Origin: Chitinophaga pinensis
Lineage (GTDB): Bacteria; Bacteroidota; Bacteroidia; Chitinophagales; Chitinophagaceae
NCBI GenBank assembly: GCA_902167325.1
Contig: LR632930.1
Coordinates: 930,001-994,000, forward strand
Reading direction: 5' to 3'
Length of the DNA stretch: 64,000 nucleotides
Of the stretch, positions 8,271 through 15,811 are shown piece by piece (the stretch's first letter is position 1; each line of letters opens with the position of its first letter). The translations under genes and the position numbers were made by a program. Below the pieces are notes generated by a model. It was not told the origin of the DNA, did not search any database, and saw nothing but the letters and a program-made list of their open reading frames with translations.

Positions 8271-8402
8271 AAGGGAACACCGCGTCTACAAGGCGTGAAA
8301 TCCGCGTGTAATGGCAGTCAATTGCGGATATAAGGTGGATATAAGGTGGACTTAATGCGGAAATATGTTGTAGCTGAGTTGTAGCAGGTAACAGGCTGTT
8401 TA
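8271..8402. repeat. Degenerate 11-bp-phased repeat array (about 12 units)
   Basis: Cut every 11 bp, successive units resemble their neighbours: GCGTCTACAAG, GCGTGAAATCC, GCGTGTAATGG (8282-8314); CAGTCAATTGC; GGATATAAGGT twice exactly (8326-8347); GGACTTAATGC; GGAAATATGTT; then GTAGCTGAGTT and GTAGCAGGTAA (8370-8391). The phase is kept while the sequence drifts. There is no reading frame logic and no spacer structure. A second, longer array with the same period lies at 31801-32020. Function unknown. Confidence 0.6.
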
Positions 8403-8790
8403 GTGAGCATTGGGCACCTGTGGCCCTATGGCAATAGGAATCCGGCCGCAAGCCGGATTTTACGTTTTTTGTTGTAGCTGAATTTACTAAGGGTGCACCA
8501 GACGGGTAGCCGGGGTGTATTGGTGGATATTTAACGGCGTAGTATCAGGTATTGCAGAATATCGAATGGGCATCGCAATCAGGCTGAATAAATCCGAAGG
8601 TGAACTTCTATGGGGTTAGGAGTTTTCTAAACTTGCAAGATCTCCGATTTCACCTGATCCGCCTGATGGAAGCCAGCGTCCTGGTATATGCAAAAGTCAC
8701 TTAGGGTGCTAATTGTCAATATTTTATGTACAATAGAGAAACAGTAGTCGCACCATATTGGTCACTGAATGTATGAGAAATGAAAGAAGC
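8403..8790. other. Non-coding remainder of the 8.1-8.8 kb gap
   Basis: About 390 nt between the 11-bp array and the end of the outer-membrane barrel gene. A GCCGGATT-type short inverted repeat (TCCGGCCGCAAGCCGGATTTT, two halves at about 8441-8460) could be a weak terminator. TGTAGCTGA recurs at 8473, echoing the array. I see no gene, tRNA or riboswitch. Confidence 0.35.
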
Positions 8791-9951
8791 TTAGAAGGCT
8801 TCGGCAATAGAGAGGTAGAAGCCGCTTTGGCGTTTCTCCCCGGCTCTTTTCTCTCCTACCCCATAATCCAACCGTACCGTGAGCCGTGAACTTTTATCAT
8901 AGAACCAGCGGATGCCTGCGCCATAGTTAGGTTTGGGATTGATGTCGATATTACGGTTGGAGAATACAGTGCCCGCACCCGCAAAGCCGGCCAGCGCAAA
9001 AGTGGGATGCGCATCAATGAACCAGAAACGGACCCGTACACCGGGGTCAAGGAAATAGCGGTACTCGGCCTGTGCAGCCATGTAGTTCTTATCGCGGTAG
9101 CGGCCTGTATAGTAACCCCGCATGATATTATCATTCCCCATTTCCCCCATCATATAAAACGGTACATCGCCCTGTGTGGATACGGCATAGCCGTTCAGTC
9201 CAAGGGTACTTTTATCTGTCAGCCGGAAGAAGTGACTGGCTTTGCCTTCCAGACGCCACAGCGCCCGCGTGCTGAGGAAATCAGGCGCCCAGGAAATGTT
9301 CAGGCGAACGAAAGAGCCTTTGGTGGTGTAATTCTGATTATCGCGGTTATCGAAAATACCCGTTGCGCCGATGAAGGTATAGTATCCGCCGGTTTTGTCG
9401 ATCAGGTCTGCCGTGGGGTATACACCCTTGGGATCGTCGGAGGAATATTTGTCGTGCTGGAAGAGCAGGGAAAGTCCGGCGTAGAAGTGGCGGCTCACCC
9501 GGCGCTCGGCTTCTGCGGAAACTTTGTAGCGTTTATTGCCTACGAGGGATCGGTTGTCGTAATGGGTGGTATCGCCGATACCGTAGAAGTACAGCGGGAA
9601 ATCGTGGTACCGGAAGTTGGTACGAATATGCCATAGGTTATCGCGGGTCCAGTTTTCGAACCGGAGGTCGAGCTTGAACTGGCTGTTGGTGGTAAAGGTG
9701 GTGAGTACGCTGGCAGAGGAGTTGCGGGTAAGTAGTGAAGGGTTCTTCTTATCGCCGTAGTAACTGTATAGAGCCACCACGCCGAATTCGAAGCCTTTTT
9801 CGGGGGAATATCCCAGGACAGGTACCGGGAGGAAAGAGCGCTTTCTTGCGGCCAGCAGGGAGTCTTCGGCTTTTGATGCCAAATGGGGTTCCTGGGCCTT
9901 GAGACCCGTGGCCAGTAAACACACAGACAGGACGGATACAACTTTACGCAT
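8791..9951 (-). CDS. BamA/TamA-type (Omp85-like) outer-membrane beta-barrel protein
   Basis: 386 residues from ATG 9951 (MRKVVSVLSVCLLATGLKAQ), a clean signal peptide; an upstream in-frame ATG at 10014 would prefix non-signal sequence and overlap the neighbour. The mature part is alternating amphipathic strands with many aromatic girdle residues and ends in YLSIAEAF with a terminal Phe, as expected of an outer-membrane barrel. Motifs such as PVLGYSPEKGFEFG and NYGAGIRWFYDKSSRLTVRLD match Bacteroidota 'BamA/TamA family' barrels without POTRA domains. Probably an accessory barrel and not the essential BamA. Confidence 0.82.
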   Translation of the reverse strand: MRKVVSVLSVCLLATGLKAQEPHLASKAEDSLLAARKRSFLPVPVLGYSPEKGFEFGVVALYSYYGDKKNPSLLTRNSSASVLTTFTTNSQFKLDLRFENWTRDNLWHIRTNFRYHDFPLYFYGIGDTTHYDNRSLVGNKRYKVSAEAERRVSRHFYAGLSLLFQHDKYSSDDPKGVYPTADLIDKTGGYYTFIGATGIFDNRDNQNYTTKGSFVRLNISWAPDFLSTRALWRLEGKASHFFRLTDKSTLGLNGYAVSTQGDVPFYMMGEMGNDNIMRGYYTGRYRDKNYMAAQAEYRYFLDPGVRVRFWFIDAHPTFALAGFAGAGTVFSNRNIDINPKPNYGAGIRWFYDKSSRLTVRLDYGVGEKRAGEKRQSGFYLSIAEAF

Positions 9952-9997
9952 ACGGCCGCAAGATGCAAAAAAAACGAACACCGCGGCGCAACCGCGT

Positions 9998-10471
9998 TTA
10001 TTGTGCCCCTGCAAGGGTTTTTTTGCCCCGGATGAAGCCTGTGATTAAATTTATTATGAATACGATCTGCCCAAGTATAAATATTCCTGACAAAATAGCT
10101 CCCAGGCGTTGAGTATTACTATATGGTTCAAAATAATCAACAGGCATCGAACCGGATGTTGGTATGTTATTATCCACGGTTAACGATGCAATCAGGAATG
10201 GAACCACCAGAAAGCTGAGCACATGGAAGTACTGCAAGCCTTTCCATTGCCGGAAATTCCGCGTCAGCCAGTAAATGAGTGCAAATAACAATAGAACAAG
10301 CGGCCCGGGGAAAGCCCAGAGCGGCCATGCTATTATGTAATAAGTATCATGGAGATGAATATCGATGGCATCATGGGAATATATTAAGCCCTTTGTAGCG
10401 AAGAATGCTGCCATGATGATCAGCAGTATTTCCGGACGGATCAGCCACCTGAAAAATGTAGCGTTATTCAT
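9998..10471 (-). CDS. Four-helix membrane protein with COX1-like HDTYY motif (family member A)
   Basis: 157 residues from ATG 10471 (MNNATFFRWLIRPEILLI). Four predicted helices. Between helices 1 and 2 lies DIHLHDTYYIIAWPLW, closely resembling the HDTYYVVAHFHY segment of cytochrome c oxidase subunit I, but the following heme/CuB-region histidines are missing. After helix 2 comes YWLTRNFRQWKGLQYFHV, and the C-terminus is GQIVFIINLITGFIRGKK. Both motifs recur in the paralogues upstream. It is last in a tightly packed minus-strand series; its first 8 nt overlap the previous gene. Function unknown; an electron-transfer role is unlikely without the ligands. Confidence 0.75.
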   Translation of the reverse strand: MNNATFFRWLIRPEILLIIMAAFFATKGLIYSHDAIDIHLHDTYYIIAWPLWAFPGPLVLLLFALIYWLTRNFRQWKGLQYFHVLSFLVVPFLIASLTVDNNIPTSGSMPVDYFEPYSNTQRLGAILSGIFILGQIVFIINLITGFIRGKKTLAGAQ

Positions 10472-10955
10472 AGTTTGCTTTTTTACCACGCAATATTCCA
10501 AAAGTAAGGTTTCCTGCAAATGCGATTTGTCCAACGCAAAAAATCAGCAACATTACCCCCGTTACTATCGGTAAAAGATCCATGTACAGATCGGCGCAGG
10601 ATTCGCATTTCAACTTCAAAGCCGGGTCATTGAAACTATAAAATTCATTGTGAATATCTGTATTTAGCGGCGACCAGCAATAATATATTACCAGCAGCAT
10701 AAAGCAGCCAATCACATGCACATATTGCCAGAAGCGGCTTAGCCGGTAGTTACGTGTAAGGTAATAGATACCCGCAAATGTTAAGGGAGCAAAAGCCCAT
10801 ACAATCACAGCAGCGTCCCAATGCAATGGCAGGCAAAAGCAAAATATACTTTGCGTATGCCCCAGGTACACAACAGAAACGTGTAGCCACAGGGTTAAAA
10901 GGGTGAGTAAAATAAGTAAACCGATAGGTTTTACCAGCCACCGCAAGCTATTCAT
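10464..10955 (-). CDS. Four-helix membrane protein (family member B)
   Basis: 163 residues, MNSLRWLVKPIGLLILLTLL. Shares with member A the post-helix-2 motif (YYLTRNYRLSRFWQYVHV) and the C-terminal motif (GQIAFAGNLTFGILRGKK). It lacks the HDTYY segment, having FCFCLPLHWDAAVI there. The periplasmic-side loop between helices 3 and 4 contains KLKCESCADLY, a CxxC pair. The stop overlaps the start of member A by 8 nt and its own start overlaps the stop of member C, so translation is likely coupled. Confidence 0.75.
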   Translation of the reverse strand: MNSLRWLVKPIGLLILLTLLTLWLHVSVVYLGHTQSIFCFCLPLHWDAAVIVWAFAPLTFAGIYYLTRNYRLSRFWQYVHVIGCFMLLVIYYCWSPLNTDIHNEFYSFNDPALKLKCESCADLYMDLLPIVTGVMLLIFCVGQIAFAGNLTFGILRGKKANYE

Positions 10956-11434
10956 GCATTCGCTTTAGATTCTTCAAAAAACCCGGCCACCCATTTGGCA
11001 ATGTAGATCACCTGCCCCAATACAAATGCTATCAATGCAAGAGTCAGCAAGGTATTCCATAAGGATGTATAGAAAGGTAAGCCTGCCAGAAAGAACGATG
11101 GGTTGCCTGTAAAATATACAATGTTATACACTACTACCAGTCTGTATACCAGCAAAGGAGTAAGCAGGAGGGAAACCCCGCACACATAAATCATCATTCC
11201 CCATTGCGGAAACCGCCTTGCTGCCCAGTAGCCTCCGGCGAAAAGGAGCGCCGCTAAAGCAAATGGTGAATACCAGTTCTCAAAAACAATAGTCGTTACA
11301 AAGTTGGAATTGTTTCCCCGCAGGCGAAGGCCATGGCTTTCGAGAGACCAGTGTTTCACCTGAAGAATAGCTGCGGTTAAAGTCAATAAGCCCTCCGGCC
11401 GGAGGAGCATCCGGGATATAATCGTTCTGTTCAT
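10952..11434 (-). CDS. Four-helix membrane protein (family member C)
   Basis: 160 residues, MNRTIISRMLLRPEGLLTLT, so the N-terminal LLRPE matches member A (LIRPE). The post-helix-2 motif is diverged (YWAARRFPQWGMMIYVCG) and the C-terminal motif is GQVIYIAKWVAGFFEESK. Four helices. It overlaps member B by 4 nt and starts 3 nt after member D ends. Divergence from A and B shows the array is old and not a recent amplification. Confidence 0.72.
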   Translation of the reverse strand: MNRTIISRMLLRPEGLLTLTAAILQVKHWSLESHGLRLRGNNSNFVTTIVFENWYSPFALAALLFAGGYWAARRFPQWGMMIYVCGVSLLLTPLLVYRLVVVYNIVYFTGNPSFFLAGLPFYTSLWNTLLTLALIAFVLGQVIYIAKWVAGFFEESKANA

Positions 11435-11437
11435 AAT

Positions 11438-11833
11438 TCAGTTTTTCCTGCCCCGTACAAAGCCAATAAGGAGATGCAGGATAAATATGATAGTGCCATA
11501 CAACAGGCAATTCGTCATCAGAAAATCATAGTGCTTAACAGGGTCAATGGAATTCCAGGCCCCGGGGTAGATGTATGCGATCGCTACACAAGTCGCCATA
11601 ATAGCCATGTGCAGATACTGAAGTACCCGGTATTGCCTGAAGTTGCGCGTGATGTAGTAGAATTGTGCTTCTGTCAGCAGCAGCATGGTGCCCGGGATGT
11701 AGTAGTATAACATCATTATAACAAACGAGTTCCACGAAACTAAATGCACATTTTCGACTAAGCCGATACTTAAAAGGAAAACGACGGCAAGCCAGATGAG
11801 GAACCGCCAGGGTAACAGGAACTTGCGCATCAT
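11438..11833 (-). CDS. Four-helix membrane protein (family member D)
   Basis: 131 residues, MMRKFLLPWRFLIWLAVVFL, the shortest intact member. It has the family motif YYITRNFRQYRVLQYLHM after helix 2 and the C-terminal motif LLIGFVRGRKN. Its ATG overlaps the stop codon of the internally deleted copy just upstream in an ATGA arrangement, the normal coupling within this series. Function unknown. Confidence 0.75.
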   Translation of the reverse strand: MMRKFLLPWRFLIWLAVVFLLSIGLVENVHLVSWNSFVIMMLYYYIPGTMLLLTEAQFYYITRNFRQYRVLQYLHMAIMATCVAIAYIYPGAWNSIDPVKHYDFLMTNCLLYGTIIFILHLLIGFVRGRKN

Positions 11834-11935
11834 AGGGTATTGGAATTACGCCCCCGGACGAATCCGGCGATCAGGTTGATGACAAGTGGCGTATGACTGC
11901 CAGAGAAGAAAATAGTGCGGCTTGATGTGTTTCAT
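11830..11935 (-). pseudogene. Internally deleted, frameshifted sixth copy of the four-helix family
   Basis: Reading leftward from 11935, ATG begins MKHIKPHYFLLWQ, like the N-termini of its neighbours (compare MRKFLLPWRFLIW). In the next frame, ending at the TGA at 11830-11832, the sequence reads PLVINLIAGFVRGRNSNTL, the family's C-terminal signature (compare INLITGFIRGKK). The roughly 300-400 nt that should lie between are missing and the two ends are out of frame. The C-terminal match is strong; the N-terminal match is suggestive. Confidence 0.55.
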
Positions 11936-12108
11936 AGGTTAGGATATACGTTTTGTTGCAGGCAAATTTCCAGCACCGCTTTTTTAAGGCGGGCAGCAAA
12001 AATAGGGAAACGCAATAATCAGAAAATAATGCTGTGGAAAAGTTGCGCATACAAATAACACCGTGTTCCCGCAAATGCAGGCTTTCGGCAAACGGGTGTG
12101 GATAATTA

Positions 12109-12549
12109 TCACCTCCCCCGCTCCTTCTGCAACCCGCGAACCAATCCTGTTGTCAGCAATGTAAAAAACGCCAGATGGCCTGCCAGCATAAAGAATTGTG
12201 CAACACATAACGCCACATGCGTAAATGGTGCTCTCGGCGCTAAGGGATCTTCGTGTACCCGTTCAATAATCCACATCAGCAGGGCAAAGCAGTACCAGAT
12301 AACCACATGAAAGTGTTGCGGCCATTTCCACAACAGATTTTTCTCCGCCAGCTTGTAAAAGAAAGATTCGATCAGCAAAGCCACGAACATATAGTAATAT
12401 ACATGTGGCCAATACATATGGAGCGCCACTTCAGAGAAGTATGCCTCACGGGTAGCGTAACTGCTTCCCCAGATAATGCAGGCGATGGCCAGCAGGAATA
12501 ACTGCACGTGTGGCCTTTTAAAGATTTGGAAGAATCGGGATGTGCTCAT
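12109..12549 (-). CDS. Four-helix membrane protein (family member E)
   Basis: 146 residues, MSTSRFFQIFKRPHVQLFLL. Four helices, with a diverged central motif (YKLAEKNLLWKWPQHFHV) and C-terminus GHLAFFTLLTTGLVRGLQKE. It is first in the minus-strand series. A near-match to the -7 element (TATCTTTA on the minus strand, 12584-12591) lies about 35 nt upstream. Between it and member D are about 175 nt plus the deleted copy. Confidence 0.7.
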   Translation of the reverse strand: MSTSRFFQIFKRPHVQLFLLAIACIIWGSSYATREAYFSEVALHMYWPHVYYYMFVALLIESFFYKLAEKNLLWKWPQHFHVVIWYCFALLMWIIERVHEDPLAPRAPFTHVALCVAQFFMLAGHLAFFTLLTTGLVRGLQKERGR

Positions 12550-12876
12550 GGATAGGGATTGAATATATCGGGATGTGTTTTACTAAAGATACACCGGGAA
12601 CACTGTTGATCTGTTGAGCGCCGTCATTGAAGGATATGATCCCCGCCCACATATTTTAATGTCTGATGCAAAGCTTTTACAGTGCCCTTCCAGCTGAATT
12701 TTACCAGTTAGCCCTGATTCCCCTCATTCTCAAACACTTTAGGTCGTTTTCGCTGAAACCCGGCGCCGGTAAGGTTTTGGTATATAATCCTGTAATCTGT
12801 ACACAAAAGATAGATATTTTGGATAATCTGAATATCTATTTTGTGTTAAAATCCATTTAAATTGATAATGAATTTA
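12550..12876. other. 327-nt intergenic region with a large inverted repeat
   Basis: Between the Nudix regulator gene and the four-helix gene series, both on the minus strand. It holds the inverted repeat described separately (12801-12846) and a possible -7 element for member E. No other gene or RNA seen; a 64-codon plus-strand frame at 12666 has no coding character. Confidence 0.4.
12801..12846. promoter_or_regulatory. 16-bp inverted repeat, operator or hairpin
   Basis: ACACAAAA plus TAGATATT (with GA inserted between) is mirrored by AATATCTATTTTGTGT (12831-12846). The loop is about 12 nt (TTGGATAATCTG). It lies 30 nt beyond the stop of the Nudix-type regulator gene and about 250 nt ahead of the membrane-protein series. 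It could be a terminator, though no T-run follows, or an operator. Confidence 0.5.
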
Positions 12877-13563
12877 TTAGGAGAAAATCTCTACCGGAGC
12901 ACCACTTTCCTTCAATTCCCTGAATTTATCCCGGTTGAAGCTATATAATTGAGCAGGACGGCCTTGTAAAGGATGCTTTAACTTCTCCGGACGCGCGGCC
13001 AGCAAACCCAGTCCGTTGATCTTTTTCTGGAAATTGCGGCGGTCTACCGAGCGGTCGTACACCCATTCATATAACTTCTCCAGTTCCGAAACGGGGAACT
13101 TTTCGTCCAGCATTTCAAATGCCAGGGGTTCGGTATGAAGACGAACGCGGAGATGGTCGATGGCTGCGGCTACGATATCGGCATGGTCAAAAGCGGTGGC
13201 GGGCAGTTCACGCACGGGGTACCAGCGCGACTCCTGCGTGCCGGTGCCCAGCACGATCTTACTGGTTGAGTGCCTCACCAGTGCCAGGTGTGCCACGCAG
13301 AGCACGCGGCCACGGGGATCACGGTCCGGGTGGCCCCAGGTGCTCATTTGTTCAAGGTAATTGGCCTTCAGGCCTGTTTGTTCTTTCAGCTCGCGCAGCA
13401 CACAGTCTTCCAGCGGCTCATCGTTGCGGACGAACCCGCCGGGCAGGCCCCATTTGAATATATGTGGAGGAATGGTACGCTTGCTTAGCAGTACCATCAT
13501 ACCTTCTTTAGAGGAGTACCGGAGTACAACGGCTTCTGCCGTTACCCGAATGTGTTGATGCAT
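12877..13563 (-). CDS. Nudix-domain transcriptional regulator (NrtR/AraR-like)
   Basis: 228 residues. Residues about 5-140 form a Nudix domain. The box starts at G43 (GGFVRNDE) and continues RELKEQTGL at 57-65, but the second Glu of the usual REUxEE is Gln62, so hydrolysis is probably lost. Residues about 150-228 are a winged-helix domain (NFQKKINGLGLLAA, RPAQLYSFNRDKFRELK). This architecture is that of NrtR-type repressors, which in Bacteroidota include sugar-catabolism regulators such as AraR. The effector is unknown; no sugar or NAD genes are next to it. Confidence 0.85.
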   Translation of the reverse strand: MHQHIRVTAEAVVLRYSSKEGMMVLLSKRTIPPHIFKWGLPGGFVRNDEPLEDCVLRELKEQTGLKANYLEQMSTWGHPDRDPRGRVLCVAHLALVRHSTSKIVLGTGTQESRWYPVRELPATAFDHADIVAAAIDHLRVRLHTEPLAFEMLDEKFPVSELEKLYEWVYDRSVDRRNFQKKINGLGLLAARPEKLKHPLQGRPAQLYSFNRDKFRELKESGAPVEIFS

Positions 13564-13621
13564 GGTCAGGGATTGGGATATTTCAAGGGTAGTATTATTG
13601 GCTTACTGTCTGATTTCGTAG

Positions 13622-14005
13622 TTATTTTCCTTCGGCATAGTGCTCCACCTGCGCCGTGCCCTTGTGCAGGTTCACGAAGAAGGGGTTCTGCTGCGGGTCG
13701 AACACGATGATGGCGTTAGACTCCCAGGCGCTTTGCGCATCGGGCAGAATGATTTCCACCTGCAGGCCATTGGCGCGGCGGAACATAAGGCTGTCCTTTT
13801 CGATGAACTTAGCTGTAAACCCGCGTCCCTCAAGGAACTGCACGATACTGTCTTTCTTCACTTTCACCACACTGTCCTGCATGGGATGCTGGCGCAGCAC
13901 ATAACACTTTTCGGTGATCACCTGGTAATTCGTGGTATCCGTCCGCTCACGCGCCTGATTGCACGAAAATGCCAGCAGGGCTGTAGCTATATATAAATAA
14001 CGCAT
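13622..14005 (-). CDS. Small lipoprotein, unknown function
   Basis: 127 residues from ATG 14005 (MRYLYIATALLAFSCNQARE), a lipoprotein signal with lipobox AFSC. An earlier in-frame ATG (14065) would overlap the peptidase gene and spoil the signal. The mature part carries short beta-type segments (QVITEKCYVLRQHPMQDSVV, LQVEIILPDAQSAWESN, NPFFVNLHKGTAQVEHYAE). It follows the M28 peptidase gene by 22 nt on the same strand, so it is likely in the same transcript. No family recognised. Confidence 0.6.
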   Translation of the reverse strand: MRYLYIATALLAFSCNQARERTDTTNYQVITEKCYVLRQHPMQDSVVKVKKDSIVQFLEGRGFTAKFIEKDSLMFRRANGLQVEIILPDAQSAWESNAIIVFDPQQNPFFVNLHKGTAQVEHYAEGK

Positions 14006-14027
14006 GTCGCAAGTTATAAAAACGGGC

Positions 14028-15650
14028 TTAAAATTGAATATCAAATACTTTCGTTTCGTTGCCACGTTTCACCTTTACAGTGGTTTTGTCTCCCGCTTTG
14101 AAAGTACCGAGGGCTTCGGTATAGCTCATGGCGTCGGAAACGGCATGGCTGCCCAGTTGAATAATGATGTCTCCCGGCAAGATGCCTGCCGCTTTAGCGG
14201 GCTTCCCGTCACGCAGCGCGTCGATTTTAGCACCACCGTTAAAGGTATAGTCCAGCATTACGCCCAGCGTAACCGTAAAGCCCTTGCCAGACATGGGTTG
14301 CGGATCGCGGGTTTTGCTGAATGCCAGTTTGGGGCGGCTATTGGTTTTCTCCACGATGCCGTACACCACTTTCACAATGGTGAGACCGCCGTCGTAATTG
14401 ATCTTCTCCACATCGTCGCCCGGTTTGTGGTAATCGCCATGGGTGCCGGTGAAGAAGAAGAGTACGGGTACATCTTTCAGGTAAAAAGAAGCATGGTCGG
14501 AAGGGCCGATGCCGGAGGAATCGTAGGTAACCTTCAATCCTTTTGGCAGGGTGCCGGGCACTACCTCGCCCCAGGAGGGTGAAGTGCCATAGCCTCCGAT
14601 CTGCAGGCCTTTCTCCGGAGTGAGGCGGCCCACCATGTCCATATTTACCATATAGTTGACCTGCTGCATGGGCACAGGGCCTTTTTCTGCGAAGTATTTA
14701 CTGCCAAAAAGGCCCAGCTCCTCGCCAGAGAAGGCAACGAAGGCGTAGTTGGCATTTTTCAGTTTGGATTCTTTCAGCAGCCGGGCAACCTCGAGGAGTG
14801 CGGCGGTTCCGGAAGCGTTATCGTCGGCACCGTTGTGGATGGCTTTTTCGTCGGGCGCCATGGAGTTACGGTCTTCCCCATAACCGAGGTGGTCGTAATG
14901 GGCGCCGATGATCACTGTGGCGGGGGCGCCATTGTCAATATAACCGATTACGTTGGTTCCGGTGCGTTTGGAAGGGGCCAGATCGGCCTGGAGATCGAGC
15001 TGGAAGCCGTTGGCATCGTCTGCAGAAAGGGTTTTGCTTCCCTCCTCACCTACCCAGATGGCGGGGATGGCGAGGATATCGGCCGGCTGGTCGAGCCAGC
15101 GGGAAACGGTCTGAAGATCTTCTCCGCCATTAAAGAACACGATGCCGGTGGCGCCGCTTTCTTTGGCTTCTTTCGTCTTTTTAAGATAGAATTCGAGGGG
15201 GGAAGCGTGGGGATTTATCTCATCTTCAGAAGCTTTGACATTGATCAGCCATACGTTATCCACCTCATTTACGCCAGGGAGCACTTCACCTTTGGCACTT
15301 TTGCGGGCGCTGAAGGGCAGCGGGAGGAACTGTGTGCCGGGTTTGAGGGGGTGCTGGTTGATGGAGAACCGGGCTTTGGGACCGGCTTCCAGTCCTTCGC
15401 GGACGGTGAACTGCTGCAGGTAGCCATCGGAGCCTTTGGGGCTGAGTCCGATCACTTTCATCTGTTCGGAGATGTAGGTAGCGGCCAGCTTTTCGCCCGG
15501 AGTGCCGGTGCGGCGGCCTTCGAGCTTATCGGACGCGAGGTAGGCCACGTGCGCCTGGAGGTTGCCGAGGGTTTTTCGGTCGGCTTTTTTCTGGGGGTAA
15601 GCGGTGAGCGCCATACCCGCCAGGGGCAGGATGAGATAAAGCTTTTTCAC
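14028..15650 (-). CDS. M28 family metallopeptidase with PA and PDZ domains
   Basis: 540 residues read from a GTG at 15650 (VKKLYLILPLAGMALTAYPQ, signal peptide). ATGs farther upstream in this frame lie above the apparent -7 element at 15668-15675 and are rejected. The protease-associated insert is at about 130-250. The M28 zinc site is visible as IGAHYDHLGYG, NGADDNASGTAALLE and SGEELGLFGSKYF, with a later DHASFY. The C-terminal ~80 residues are a PDZ domain (GKPAKAAGILPGDIIIQLG). It should be an exported aminopeptidase. Confidence 0.92.
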   Translation of the reverse strand: MKKLYLILPLAGMALTAYPQKKADRKTLGNLQAHVAYLASDKLEGRRTGTPGEKLAATYISEQMKVIGLSPKGSDGYLQQFTVREGLEAGPKARFSINQHPLKPGTQFLPLPFSARKSAKGEVLPGVNEVDNVWLINVKASEDEINPHASPLEFYLKKTKEAKESGATGIVFFNGGEDLQTVSRWLDQPADILAIPAIWVGEEGSKTLSADDANGFQLDLQADLAPSKRTGTNVIGYIDNGAPATVIIGAHYDHLGYGEDRNSMAPDEKAIHNGADDNASGTAALLEVARLLKESKLKNANYAFVAFSGEELGLFGSKYFAEKGPVPMQQVNYMVNMDMVGRLTPEKGLQIGGYGTSPSWGEVVPGTLPKGLKVTYDSSGIGPSDHASFYLKDVPVLFFFTGTHGDYHKPGDDVEKINYDGGLTIVKVVYGIVEKTNSRPKLAFSKTRDPQPMSGKGFTVTLGVMLDYTFNGGAKIDALRDGKPAKAAGILPGDIIIQLGSHAVSDAMSYTEALGTFKAGDKTTVKVKRGNETKVFDIQF

Positions 15651-15667
15651 TCCAATGGTATTTTGGG

Positions 15668-15675
15668 CAAAAATA
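15668..15675 (-). promoter_or_regulatory. Bacteroidota -7 element for the M28 peptidase gene
   Basis: On the minus strand TATTTTTG, a full match to TAnnTTTG, lies 17 nt before the GTG at 15650. No clear TTG -33 partner is seen. It supports the GTG start over the upstream ATGs. Confidence 0.45.
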
Positions 15676-15736
15676 AGACGAATAGCCGGGATGAACTCAT
15701 TATTTATCATAGGATTGTCTGGCCCGGAGCCGGCGG

Positions 15737-15768
15737 TTGGCCAATCCATAAATTATATGCTAAATTTG
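15737..15768 (+). promoter_or_regulatory. Promoter of gcvT
   Basis: TTG at 15737-15739 and TAAATTTG at 15761-15768, 21 nt apart, match the Bacteroidota -33/-7 consensus. The gcvT start lies 43 nt downstream. Confidence 0.7.
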
Positions 15769-15811
15769 CCCGGCTCTGAACAGGGTTACAACAAAAACGA
15801 AAAAGCTGAAC

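Noticed and set aside
9998..10471. Functional heme-copper oxidase subunit
   Set aside because: HDTYY is present but the heme and CuB histidines are missing and the protein has four, not twelve, helices.
14835..15779. 314-codon plus-strand frame over the M28 peptidase
   Set aside because: Low-complexity shadow; the minus strand has full M28 and PDZ motifs.
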